Assembly: GCF_000420825.1 (NCBI RefSeq)
Contig: NZ_ATVR01000002.1
Location: 62,001-126,000 of the forward strand
Direction: 5' to 3'
Source: Butyrivibrio sp. AE2015
Lineage (GTDB): Bacteria; Bacillota; Clostridia; Lachnospirales; Lachnospiraceae
DNA: 64,000 nucleotides
The notes beneath the pieces are model-generated. The model ran no database searches. It had not been told where the DNA came from and saw only the letters and a list, made by a program, of their open reading frames with translations. Position numbers and translations under genes: made by a program. Below, in pieces: positions 39,570 to 47,755 of this stretch (positions are counted from its first letter, which is position 1; each line of letters begins with the position of its first letter).

Positions 39570-41378
39570 TCAAGCTTCGTCTTCTGTCTTTGTAACAGCA
39601 ATATGGAGCTCTTCAAGCTGCTTGTCTGTAACGTATCCTGGAGCGCCCATCATAATATCCTGAGCATTCTTGTTCATAGGGAAAGGAATGATCTCACGGA
39701 TTGAATCCTCACCTGCAAGTAGCATTACCATACGGTCTACACCGGGAGCAATACCTGCGTGTGGCGGTGCGCCATAGCAGAATGCGTTGTACATAGCAGG
39801 GAACTTAGCCTTAACATCTTCCTCTCCAAGTCTTACCATCTCGAAGGCCTTGATCATGATCTCAGGATCATGGTTACGAACAGCACCTGATGAAAGCTCT
39901 ACACCATTACATACAAGGTCATACTGATCAGCAGTGATTGAAAGAGGATCTATCTCACCTCTCTCTGCCTTAAGAAGTGTCTCAAGTCCACCTGATGGCA
40001 TTGAGAATGGATTGTGGCAGAATTCAAGCTCTCCTGACTCCTCACCGATCTCATACATAGGGAAGTCTACGATCCAGCAGAATGCATACTGCTCTTTGTC
40101 CATATGTCCAGGTACTGCAGCACCGAATGTCTTAACAATAACGCCGGCTGTCTTCTGAGCTGCACCAAGTTTACCGCTTGAAAGAACTACGAGGTCGCCA
40201 GCCTTAAGTGAAAGAGCTGAAACAACTGCATCCTTAATAGGTGCAACAAATTTAGAGATACCACCAACAAGCTCTCCGTTCTCATCCATTCTGAACCAGT
40301 AAGCTTTATTGCCTGACTGAACTTCTACATCTGCGATTGTCTTGTCGATGAACTTTCTGCTTTCCTTGAAATCAGAAATAACTACAGCTTTGATTCTTAC
40401 GTTTGTATCGCTGCCGTCCTCAGCCTTTGTTGCAAATGGTCCGAAACCGCAATCAGCAAGGCTTTCTGTAACGTCATCAACTGTAAGATCTATACGAAGA
40501 TCAGGCTTGTCTGAACCGTATTTCTCCATAGCCTCAAGATATGGAATTCTCATAAATGGAGCGCCTGATGCACGATTGTATGTACCGTATTTTGCAAAGA
40601 TAGGAGGAAGAACATCCTCAAGTACTGCGAATACGTCTTCCTGAGAAGCAAAAGCCATCTCCATATCAAGCTGGTAGAACTCTCCCGGGCTTCTGTCTCC
40701 TCTTGCATCCTCATCTCTAAAGCAAGGTGCGATCTGGAAGTAACGGTCAAATCCTGCAGTCATAAGAAGCTGCTTGAACTGCTGTGGAGCCTGTGGAAGT
40801 GCATAGAACTTACCAGGATGCTTTCTTGCAGGTACAAGGTAATCTCTTGCTCCCTCAGGAGATGATGCTGTAAGGATAGGAGTTGTAATCTCCAAGAATC
40901 CGTGCTCTGTCATGGCCTGACGAAGAGCTGCAACAACATTGCATCTGAGAATAATATTCTTTTTAACTTCAGGATTTCTAAGATCAAGATATCTGTATTT
41001 AAGTCTTGCTGTCTCATCTGCTTCTCTTGAATGGTTAATCTCAAATGGAAGCTCATTGTAACGGCAGCGTCCAAGAACAGTAATGCTCTCAGGAACAACT
41101 TCAATGTCTCCTGTTGCCTGCTTGGGGTTCTTGGAGCTTCTCTCCCTTACTACACCCTTAACTGAAATAGTTGATTCCTTATTGATAGCCTTTGCTGTCT
41201 TGACCATCTCTTCTGTCTCAAGGACAATCTGTGTTGTGCCATAGAAGTCTCTTAAAACTACAAAGCCAAGCCCGCTTCCAACTTCACGCATGTTCTCGAG
41301 CCAGCCAACAAGAGTAACGCTCTCGCCGACATTTTCCATGCGCAGCTCGCCACAGTTATGTGTACGTGATTGCATCAT
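39570..41378 (-). CDS. aspS: Aspartyl-tRNA synthetase
   Basis: The 602-residue class II synthetase has an N-terminal OB-fold anticodon-binding domain (about 1-110). Motif 2 is in FRDEDARGDRSPGEFYQLDMEMAF. A bacterial GAD insertion domain (about 290-420) and motif 3 (APPHAGIAPGVDRMVMLLAG) follow. It charges tRNA-Asp. GGAG lies before a double ATG. Two ACTAAG dyads lie upstream, but no T-box could be identified. Confidence 0.98.
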   Translation of the reverse strand: MMQSRTHNCGELRMENVGESVTLVGWLENMREVGSGLGFVVLRDFYGTTQIVLETEEMVKTAKAINKESTISVKGVVRERSSKNPKQATGDIEVVPESITVLGRCRYNELPFEINHSREADETARLKYRYLDLRNPEVKKNIILRCNVVAALRQAMTEHGFLEITTPILTASSPEGARDYLVPARKHPGKFYALPQAPQQFKQLLMTAGFDRYFQIAPCFRDEDARGDRSPGEFYQLDMEMAFASQEDVFAVLEDVLPPIFAKYGTYNRASGAPFMRIPYLEAMEKYGSDKPDLRIDLTVDDVTESLADCGFGPFATKAEDGSDTNVRIKAVVISDFKESRKFIDKTIADVEVQSGNKAYWFRMDENGELVGGISKFVAPIKDAVVSALSLKAGDLVVLSSGKLGAAQKTAGVIVKTFGAAVPGHMDKEQYAFCWIVDFPMYEIGEESGELEFCHNPFSMPSGGLETLLKAERGEIDPLSITADQYDLVCNGVELSSGAVRNHDPEIMIKAFEMVRLGEEDVKAKFPAMYNAFCYGAPPHAGIAPGVDRMVMLLAGEDSIREIIPFPMNKNAQDIMMGAPGYVTDKQLEELHIAVTKTEDEA

Positions 41379-41415
41379 ACTAATGTACTCCGTTTCTATA
41401 AAATCGCTACAAGCT

Positions 41416-41446
41416 CAACTAAGCTCGATAAAACCTCGCTAAGTTG
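41416..41446. repeat. ACTAAGCTCG / CTCGCTAAGT dyad, copy 2
   Basis: An imperfect palindrome begins AACTAAGCTCG and ends CTCGCTAAGTT. The outer AAGTCAACTT-like pairing extends it towards 41411 and 41450. It lies in the aspS leader. Confidence 0.65.
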
Positions 41447-41460
41447 ACTTGTATGGTTCG

Positions 41461-41490
41461 CACTAAGTTCGTAAAACACCTCACTAAGTG
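41461..41490. repeat. ACTAAG dyad, copy 3 (diverged)
   Basis: CACTAAGTTCG and CTCACTAAGTG form a third, slightly diverged copy. It lies 14 bases from copy 2, upstream of aspS. Confidence 0.6.
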
Positions 41491-41495
41491 CTCTA

Positions 41496-41551
41496 CTCAA
41501 AAAAATGTTGTGCGTAATTTTGAAAAAATCCAATACTACGCACAACATTTT
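41496..41551 (-). terminator. Terminator of the secreted KPVIYLYP-family gene
   Basis: A perfect 15-base inverted repeat, AAAATGTTGTGCGTA (41502-41516 with 41537-41551), is followed by T7 on the minus strand. Confidence 0.88.
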
Positions 41552-41581
41552 AGACTATCATCGTAATAGTTTCAAGGACTT

Positions 41582-42259
41582 TTATTTCACCTTGTTTCCA
41601 CCCCATTCAACCACTGTAAATCCGCTTCTGTCAGCCCCCTCAATATACTGAGGATTGATCTTCACAAATTTATCTGTCGGATACCACGCCATAAATACTC
41701 TTATAACTGTATCCGGCTCAGGAGAAACTGAGAGTTTTGCCCCATCTTTATAAGTATCTGTCTGAAAGCTGATCATATTGTATTCGTTACCCTCCATCAT
41801 AGGTAACCAGAAATCCATAAATTCTGATGTCTCTGCGTCGTTAAGTCCCAGAGCGTGAAGTTTTTCATCAAGGAAAGCACTTGTATCCGCTCCTGCTACA
41901 CAGAAACCTGAGAAGAAATCATAGGAGAAGTTTGGATCTCCCTCCCAGAAAAGGTAATCATACTGCTGTCCTTCAAAGGTTATCTTTCCATCAGTGTTAG
42001 CAGTAACATTCCAGGTATTCTCCGCATTAAACTCAGGGATCAGATCAACAAGATTTCCGTCATAATCAAGCCTTACGGAGATCTCTGCGTTATCTTCCGT
42101 AGGGTACAAATAGATCACAGGCTTAAGATCGCGCCCTGCTATGCATTTATCACTTGGTTTCTGGGGAACATTGGCGACATTGGCAGCAAAAGCTGTTACT
42201 CCCACTCCTAACATTAATACGCCAGCTAGAAATATACCCACAATACTTTTCTTACCCAT
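41582..42259 (-). CDS. Secreted protein of unknown function with KPVIYLYP motif
   Basis: The 225-residue protein has a Sec signal peptide (GIFLAGVLMLGVGVTAFA). A conserved block KPVIYLYPTEDNAEISVRLDY comes next, followed by ENTWNVTANTDGKITFEGQQYDYLFWEGD. I know this motif set from a widespread but uncharacterised family, and no enzyme fold is evident. GGAGGT lies 7 bases before the ATG at 42259, so the ATG at 42274, which contains the ribosome site, is rejected. It is a single-gene unit with a terminator. Confidence 0.75.
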   Translation of the reverse strand: MGKKSIVGIFLAGVLMLGVGVTAFAANVANVPQKPSDKCIAGRDLKPVIYLYPTEDNAEISVRLDYDGNLVDLIPEFNAENTWNVTANTDGKITFEGQQYDYLFWEGDPNFSYDFFSGFCVAGADTSAFLDEKLHALGLNDAETSEFMDFWLPMMEGNEYNMISFQTDTYKDGAKLSVSPEPDTVIRVFMAWYPTDKFVKINPQYIEGADRSGFTVVEWGGNKVK

Positions 42260-42274
42260 AGAAAGTACCTCCAT

Positions 42275-42463
42275 TTCGTACTAATATTATAATTCTTTTT
42301 TCGAAGTTATTAAACGGTTTTTTGCGCGAATTTATCGTATTTTTTCAAATTTTATCAATTGTTTTCAGGTGTAAAAAATGCCACCACAACATAGCCTTAG
42401 AACATGGTTTTGGGGCACAAGATATTGATTTGTAAAAAGTATGAGTCTATTACAATCTGGCAA
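42275..42463. other. Intergenic region upstream of the secreted-protein gene
   Basis: About 190 AT-rich bases carry no convincing ORF. The promoter of the secreted-protein gene must lie here, but I could not single out a clear pair of boxes. Confidence 0.4.
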
Positions 42464-42506
42464 TAAAAAAGACTGCGAAAAAATGATCTCTCATTTTTCG
42501 CAGTCC
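42464..42506 (-). terminator. Terminator of the PTS operon
   Basis: GACTGCGAAAAAATGA pairs with TCATTTTTCGCAGTC (42472-42506, one bulge). TTTTTTATT follows on the minus strand, after the PTS stop codon. Confidence 0.88.
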
Positions 42507-42522
42507 CTTCTAAAGCATATTT

Positions 42523-43962
42523 TTACATCATTTTCTTTATTTCATCGAATACGAACTGAACCTTAGGTCCAACGATAACCTGAACAGTTGACTTGGATGG
42601 ACGTACAACTCCGGCAATTCCGGCTTTTTTGATAGTCTTTTCATCAACCTGAGTATAATCATTAACTTCTACACGAACTCTTGTAGCACAATAATCATAT
42701 TCCTTGATGTTCTCTTTTCCGCCAAGGCCTTCCAGTATGAACTTAGCCATTGTGGTGAAATCATCATTTGAAAGCTCGATCTTGTTTTCTTCTTCCTCGT
42801 CATCCTCACGGCCCGGTGTCTTAAGGTCGAATTTAACGATGACAATACGGAATACAACGTAATAAATTACTGCAAACACAAGTCCTACAGGAATAAGGAG
42901 CCAAGGATTAACTGCCATAGGTGCCTTAAAGCTCAGGAACCAGTCAACGAAACCTGCTGAGAAATTGAAACCAATTCTAAGAGGAAGCATTGCACATACG
43001 ATAGCTGAGATACCTGTGAGAACTGCATGTACAAGGTAAAGTCCCGGAGCCATGAACATAAATGCAAACTCAAGGGGTTCTGTAATTCCTGTAAAGAATG
43101 AAGCAAGAGCACCTGCAAGGAGAAGAGATGCAGCTGTCTTCTTTTTGCTGTCTTTTGCTGTATGATACATAGCAAGAGCTCCGGCAGGAAGGCCGAACAT
43201 CATAACAGGGAAGAAGCCTGTCATGTACTGTCCTGTAACGCCCTTAACTGCGCCATCAGCTCCTGACCAGAAAAGTCCAAGGTCATTGATTCCTGCTGTA
43301 TCAAACCAGAATACGGCATTGAGGGCATGGTGAAGTCCCAGAGGAATAAGTGCACGGTTAAGCATTGCATAGATACCTGCTCCGACAGGGCCAAGTCCTA
43401 AAATAGCTTTTCCGAAAGCAACAAGAGCACCGAAGATAATTGGCCATATAAAGTAAAGGATAACAGCACACACAATAGAAGCTGCGGCAGTTACAATTGC
43501 AACACATCTTTTTCCACTAAAGAATGCGAGCCAATCCGGAAGCTTGGTGTCTTTGTATCTGTTGTAGCAGCTTGAACCAATAACACCGGCCAGAATACCG
43601 ATAAAGGCATTGCTGATCTTGCCAAAGGCTGCTGGTACTTCAGATGCATCCACGCCTCTGTACATGGCAACCGCGCCTGTACTCAGCAAAGTGGTGATCA
43701 TAAGAAATGAAACAAGACCTGCAAGAGCACTTGTTCCATCGTGATCTTTTGCCATACCTACAGATACACCGATGGCAAAAAGAATAGGAATCTGGTCGAT
43801 AATAGCAGATGCTGCCTTGATGAAAAATGCTGCAACAACGCTGTTAGCGCCCCAACCAGTTGGATCGATCCAATAGCCGATACCATAAAGAATACCTGCT
43901 GCCGGTAAAACAGCTACTGGAAGCATCAGGGATTTCCCGATCTTCTGTAAATACTTCATCAT
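42523..43962 (-). CDS. PTS transporter, glucose/N-acetylglucosamine family, IICB subunit
   Basis: The 479-residue protein has an IIC membrane domain (about 1-370, with the KSLMLPVAVLPAAGILYGIGY start and a GITEPLEFAFMF substrate-site block). An acidic linker leads to an IIB domain with the phosphorylatable cysteine in YDYCATRVRVEV. It imports and phosphorylates a hexose, and glucose or GlcNAc cannot be separated from sequence alone. AAGGAGG lies before the double ATG. It is paired with the IIA gene upstream, a two-gene PTS. Confidence 0.93.
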   Translation of the reverse strand: MMKYLQKIGKSLMLPVAVLPAAGILYGIGYWIDPTGWGANSVVAAFFIKAASAIIDQIPILFAIGVSVGMAKDHDGTSALAGLVSFLMITTLLSTGAVAMYRGVDASEVPAAFGKISNAFIGILAGVIGSSCYNRYKDTKLPDWLAFFSGKRCVAIVTAAASIVCAVILYFIWPIIFGALVAFGKAILGLGPVGAGIYAMLNRALIPLGLHHALNAVFWFDTAGINDLGLFWSGADGAVKGVTGQYMTGFFPVMMFGLPAGALAMYHTAKDSKKKTAASLLLAGALASFFTGITEPLEFAFMFMAPGLYLVHAVLTGISAIVCAMLPLRIGFNFSAGFVDWFLSFKAPMAVNPWLLIPVGLVFAVIYYVVFRIVIVKFDLKTPGREDDEEEENKIELSNDDFTTMAKFILEGLGGKENIKEYDYCATRVRVEVNDYTQVDEKTIKKAGIAGVVRPSKSTVQVIVGPKVQFVFDEIKKMM

Positions 43963-43983
43963 ACTTTTGTTCCTCCTTATATT

Positions 43984-44003
43984 ATTGTAATTTTCATTAC
44001 AAT
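43984..44003. promoter_or_regulatory. ATTGTAAT dyad between IIA and IICB genes
   Basis: A perfect inverted repeat, ATTGTAAT-4-ATTACAAT, lies in the short gap between the two PTS genes. It may be a transcript hairpin or a regulator site. Confidence 0.4.
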
Positions 44004-44005
44004 GG

Positions 44006-44488
44006 TCACTGAGTCAAAAGAATTACTGTGTCCCCTGCGGATACGGCTCCGCTCTTCTTTTCGATTTTTGAAAACTTTCCTGAATTAGAAATGATGACAG
44101 GCGTAACAGTATCGAACCCCGCATTTTTAACGCCCTCAAGATCTACTTCGACGATCAGATCGCCTTTTTTCACATCATCGCCCTGTTTGGCATGAATGGT
44201 ATAGTGTTCACCATTTAACTTAACAGTATCAATTCCTATATGTACAAGTATCTCGGCACCGTCTTTGGTAGTCATAGCATATGCATGACCTGTTGGGAAA
44301 AGAGCCATAAGTTTCCCATCTGCCGGTGCATAAAATTTTCCTTCAGAAGGCTGAATGGCTACTCCTTTTCCAATCATTTCCTGTGCAAAGGTAGGATCGC
44401 TAACTGTCTCTATCGGTACCAATTCACCATTTACCGGTGATGATACTTCTATGTCATTTCCTTTAAACAACTTATCAAAAAGCCCCAT
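44006..44488 (-). CDS. crr: PTS glucose-family IIA protein
   Basis: The 160-residue soluble protein has the IIA-Glc fold. The active-site histidine is His83 in ILVHIGIDTV, with the partner His68 in PTGHAYA. It passes phosphate from HPr to the IIB domain encoded next. GGAGGT lies before the ATG. It is the first gene of the PTS unit and lies opposite mgtE. Confidence 0.93.
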   Translation of the reverse strand: MGLFDKLFKGNDIEVSSPVNGELVPIETVSDPTFAQEMIGKGVAIQPSEGKFYAPADGKLMALFPTGHAYAMTTKDGAEILVHIGIDTVKLNGEHYTIHAKQGDDVKKGDLIVEVDLEGVKNAGFDTVTPVIISNSGKFSKIEKKSGAVSAGDTVILLTQ

Positions 44489-44540
44489 ACAGCACCTCCA
44501 ATGTTACTATTAATATAACGCTAAACCGATAAAAATTCCA

Positions 44541-44570
44541 TTGAAAAACTTTATTTATTTTTAATATAAA
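44541..44570 (+). promoter_or_regulatory. Likely promoter of the mgtE leader
   Basis: TTGAAA (44541-44546) and TATAAA (44565-44570) are separated by 18 bases. This gives a leader of roughly 140 bases before mgtE. Confidence 0.55.
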
Positions 44571-44622
44571 TTGTGTTACATTAAACTCGGTATTAAATCT
44601 CGTATGAAAGGTGGTGGTTTTT

Positions 44623-44748
44623 ATGAAGTCTGATTCACATATATGCAGTAGTGATTCTGCTCCCGGTCGAAGTACCAATTTAACCACCATTAACAAATTC
44701 ATAGGAGATTATTATCATGGAATTACAAGAAGAAAAAACAATCGCTGA
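44623..44748 (+). CDS. Putative 41-residue upstream ORF overlapping mgtE
   Basis: The ORF starts MKSDSHICSSDSAPGRST and ends GITRRKNNR. AAGGTGGTGG lies 5 bases before its ATG. It runs past the mgtE start codon in another frame, overlapping by 32 bases, so translation of the two would be linked. GGTGGTT at its ribosome site (44613-44619) can pair with AACCACC at 44682-44688, giving a possible switch. A magnesium-responsive leader peptide is an inference based on the role of mgtE. No family is recognised. Confidence 0.45.
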   Translation: MKSDSHICSSDSAPGRSTNLTTINKFIGDYYHGITRRKNNR

Positions 44749-46081
44749 AATCTTGCAGGAGCTTCTTGAATCCAGACAGTATACTAAGCTTCGCCAGACT
44801 ATCTCTGAGATGAACACGGTAGATATCGCTACTGCTATGGGAGAGATGGAAAACGAGGATTCTCTTAAAATGTTCAGAATTCTCCCAAAAGACATGGCTG
44901 CAGATGTATTCGCTGATCTGGAATTGGATGCTCAGCAATATATTATCCGATCACTATCTGATCGTGAAGCTTCCAACATTATTGACAATCTGATGGCCGA
45001 TGATGCTACTGACCTGCTTGAGGAAATGCCCGCAAACGTAGTTAAACGTATTTTGGCCAATGCAAGCCCTGAGACCAGAGCTGATATCAATCACCTTCTT
45101 CAGTATCCTGAGGATTCTGCCGGTAGTATCATGACTGTGGAGTATGTAGATCTCCGCGAAGACATGACTGTAGCAGACGCCATTGAAAGGATCAGAAAAA
45201 AAGGCGTAGATTCAGAGACCATCAATATTTGCTATGTAGTTACCAGGCAAAAGGTACTGGTTGGTACTGTTGCACTTAGATATCTGCTCATAATGAAGCC
45301 TGATGAAATAATCGGCGACATCATGAACACCAACGTCATCAGCATCAACACCATGACTGACCAGGAGGAAGCTGCAAGAGTTTTCCAGAAATACGGATTC
45401 ACTGCTATGCCTGTAGTTGATAATGAGAGCCGCATGGTCGGTATCATTACTATCGATGACGTAGTAGACATCCTCGAAGAAGAGGCAACAGAGGATATCG
45501 AAAAGATGGCAGCTATCGTGCCATCCGACAAGCCATATCCCAAGGTTGGTATTTTTGAAACCTACAGAAGCAGAATACCCTGGCTCTTGTTTTTGATGAT
45601 AAGTGCTACATTCACAGGCGCCATCATCACAGGATTTGAAGATGCACTGTCCGCTTTCGTTGTACTCACCGCATATATTCCAATGCTTATGGACACAGGC
45701 GGAAATGCTGGTTCACAGGCAAGTGTTTCCATTATCCGTGGACTTTCACTTAAGGAAATAGAGTTTGAAGATATCTTTAAGATCATCTGGAAAGAGATAA
45801 GAGTTGCTGCTCTGTGTGGCCTTACACTGGCAGGTGCAAACTTCGTAAAGCTTATCTTCATTGACAGACTATCTATCACAGTTGCCGCAGTAATCTGCGT
45901 GACACTTTTGATAGTAGTTCTTATTGCAAAGATGGTTGGCTGCTGCCTTCCTATGCTTGCCTCAAAACTTGGATTTGACCCGGCTGTAATGGCAAGCCCG
46001 TTTATCACAACAATTGTTGATGCCCTTTCACTTTTGGTTTATTTCAACATCGCCACAAGGGCACTTCATCTGACAATATAA
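44717..46081 (+). CDS. mgtE: Magnesium transporter MgtE
   Basis: The 454-residue protein has the N-terminal superhelical domain (about 1-130) and two CBS domains (about 130-255). The membrane domain has five helices, with the signature AYIPMLMDTGGNAGSQASVSIIRGL. It is a gated magnesium channel. The cytoplasmic domains sense internal magnesium. ATAGGAGA lies 9 bases before the ATG. A leader with an overlapping small ORF precedes it. Confidence 0.96.
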   Translation: MELQEEKTIAEILQELLESRQYTKLRQTISEMNTVDIATAMGEMENEDSLKMFRILPKDMAADVFADLELDAQQYIIRSLSDREASNIIDNLMADDATDLLEEMPANVVKRILANASPETRADINHLLQYPEDSAGSIMTVEYVDLREDMTVADAIERIRKKGVDSETINICYVVTRQKVLVGTVALRYLLIMKPDEIIGDIMNTNVISINTMTDQEEAARVFQKYGFTAMPVVDNESRMVGIITIDDVVDILEEEATEDIEKMAAIVPSDKPYPKVGIFETYRSRIPWLLFLMISATFTGAIITGFEDALSAFVVLTAYIPMLMDTGGNAGSQASVSIIRGLSLKEIEFEDIFKIIWKEIRVAALCGLTLAGANFVKLIFIDRLSITVAAVICVTLLIVVLIAKMVGCCLPMLASKLGFDPAVMASPFITTIVDALSLLVYFNIATRALHLTI

Positions 46082-46119
46082 AAGACATGTATTTTTTGTC
46101 TCGTCTATCTACAAATAAC

Positions 46120-46160
46120 AAGCCTTGTTTTCTTTCATGTTTATTCAGAAAACAAGGCTT
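46120..46160. terminator. Bidirectional terminator between mgtE and gltD
   Basis: AAGCCTTGTTTTCT pairs perfectly with AGAAAACAAGGCTT (46120-46133 with 46147-46160), and TTGTTTT follows on the plus strand. The loop region carries CTTTCATGTTTATTCAGA, 17 of 18 bases identical to the motif at 19294-19311. Confidence 0.8.
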
Positions 46161-46175
46161 TTGTTTTATATCAGT

Positions 46176-47723
46176 TCATAGATTTGTATATCCCATGAGG
46201 TACTCATCTACTTCTTTTGCACAGGCTCTGCCTTCGGCAATGGCCCACACTACCAGGGATTGGCCTCGGTGCATATCTCCTGCAGAAAAGAGCTTTGTAT
46301 TTGGAATATGATAGCCATCATCAGCTGTTACTACTGTTCCGCGCGGGCTCCTCTTTAAAGAGAACGCATCTGCAGAGTAGTCTTCACATCCAATAAATCC
46401 GGCTGCGATAAGTAAAAGGTCGCACTTAAGTGTCTTTTCTGAACCGGGTACTTCTACAAGTTTTCCGTCTTTGAAAGAAACTTTTACAGTTTCAAGCTGC
46501 TTGATATTGCCTTTTTTATCGGTAACTACATTCTTTACAGTAGTTTCAAAAACTCTTGGATCGCTGCCATATACATAGATTGCTTCTTCATGTCCGTAGT
46601 CAGTCTTTAGAGTTTTGGGCCACTCAGGCCATGGATTATTTGCTGCCCTTTCAACCGGAGGCTTTGGCATCATTTCCAGTGCTGTTACGGATTTTGCTCC
46701 CATTCTGACAGCTGTTCCGATGCAGTCATTGCCTGTGTCACCTCCACCGACTATAACTACATTCTTTCCGTGAGCATCGATATAGCCACCTTGCTTTGCG
46801 AGGGATTCCACAGTTATGTCTTCACTCTTTAAAAGAGCCTTTGTTGTCCTTGTCAGGAAATCCACTGCAAAGTAAACGCCCTGCACTTTGTCCGGGTCTG
46901 CTGCTGGAAGTGGCCTTGGCTTTTTGGCACCGCAGCATAAAACTACGGCATCAAACTTATCAAGAATATCTTTGGATGACCATGTTTTATCCGCACTTTT
47001 TGTGGCACCGGATGCGCTATCTTTTTTACAGGAAATATCTCCGGCTCCAATATTCACTCCTGTATGGAATACTACTCCCTCTTCCTCCATGAGCTTTCTT
47101 CTGCGCTTTATGACTTTTTTATCGAGCTTCATGTTAGGGATTCCATACATCAGAAGACCCCCAACTTCATCTTCTCTCTCAAAAACCTCTACAGTATGAC
47201 CTCTGTGATTTAGTTCATCAGCAACTGCAAGGCCTGATGGTCCGGCCCCGATAACAGCAACCTTTTTTCCGCTTCTGATTGCAGGAACAACAGGCTTTAT
47301 ATATCCTTTTGAAAAAGCTGTTTCCACAAGATAGAGTTCGTTATCATGCACTGTTACTGAATCACCATTCTGTCCACACATGCAAGCCTTCTCACAAAGG
47401 GCCGGGCATACACGGCCGGTAAACTCGGGGAAATTGCTGGTTTTATAGAGTCTGTCAAAGGCGTGTTTTTCATGACCCTTATAAATTTCATCATTCCACT
47501 CAGGGATAAGGTTATGAAGTGGACACCCTGTTACCATTCCCCCAAGGTTCATTGCAGACTGGCAAAAAGGCACTCCACAGTTCATGCATCTGGCCGCCTG
47601 CTCCCTTCTTGGCTGTGTATCAAGAGGTGTATGAAATTCTTCAAAATTCTTTATTCTTTCTTCAGGTGGTATATCACCGTTATTAGTTCTTTTATATTCA
47701 AGAAATCCCGTATCTTTTCCCAT
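46176..47723 (-). CDS. gltD: Glutamate synthase small subunit
   Basis: The 515-residue protein has the N-terminal iron-sulfur region (CMNCGVPFCQS and CPALCEKACMCGQNG). Two nucleotide-binding motifs follow, KVAVIGAGPSGLAVADEL for FAD and NVVIVGGGDTGNDCIG for NAD(P)H. It passes electrons to the large subunit. AGGAG lies before the ATG. It is the last gene of the nitrogen operon, 32 bases after gltB. Confidence 0.95.
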   Translation of the reverse strand: MGKDTGFLEYKRTNNGDIPPEERIKNFEEFHTPLDTQPRREQAARCMNCGVPFCQSAMNLGGMVTGCPLHNLIPEWNDEIYKGHEKHAFDRLYKTSNFPEFTGRVCPALCEKACMCGQNGDSVTVHDNELYLVETAFSKGYIKPVVPAIRSGKKVAVIGAGPSGLAVADELNHRGHTVEVFEREDEVGGLLMYGIPNMKLDKKVIKRRRKLMEEEGVVFHTGVNIGAGDISCKKDSASGATKSADKTWSSKDILDKFDAVVLCCGAKKPRPLPAADPDKVQGVYFAVDFLTRTTKALLKSEDITVESLAKQGGYIDAHGKNVVIVGGGDTGNDCIGTAVRMGAKSVTALEMMPKPPVERAANNPWPEWPKTLKTDYGHEEAIYVYGSDPRVFETTVKNVVTDKKGNIKQLETVKVSFKDGKLVEVPGSEKTLKCDLLLIAAGFIGCEDYSADAFSLKRSPRGTVVTADDGYHIPNTKLFSAGDMHRGQSLVVWAIAEGRACAKEVDEYLMGYTNL

Positions 47724-47755
47724 AATTCCTATAATCTCCTATATGTGATCCCACT

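Noticed and set aside
41379-41580. T-box leader before aspS
   Set aside because: No T-box sequence or specifier stem could be found. The structure there is explained by two ACTAAG dyads and the neighbouring terminator.
42523-44488. Three-component PTS with separate IIB
   Set aside because: The IIB cysteine motif is within the IIC gene product, so only IIA and IICB genes exist here.
44571-44716. M-box magnesium riboswitch before mgtE
   Set aside because: The leader is slightly short, and I could not find the conserved M-box blocks. The upstream ORF explains the sequence better.
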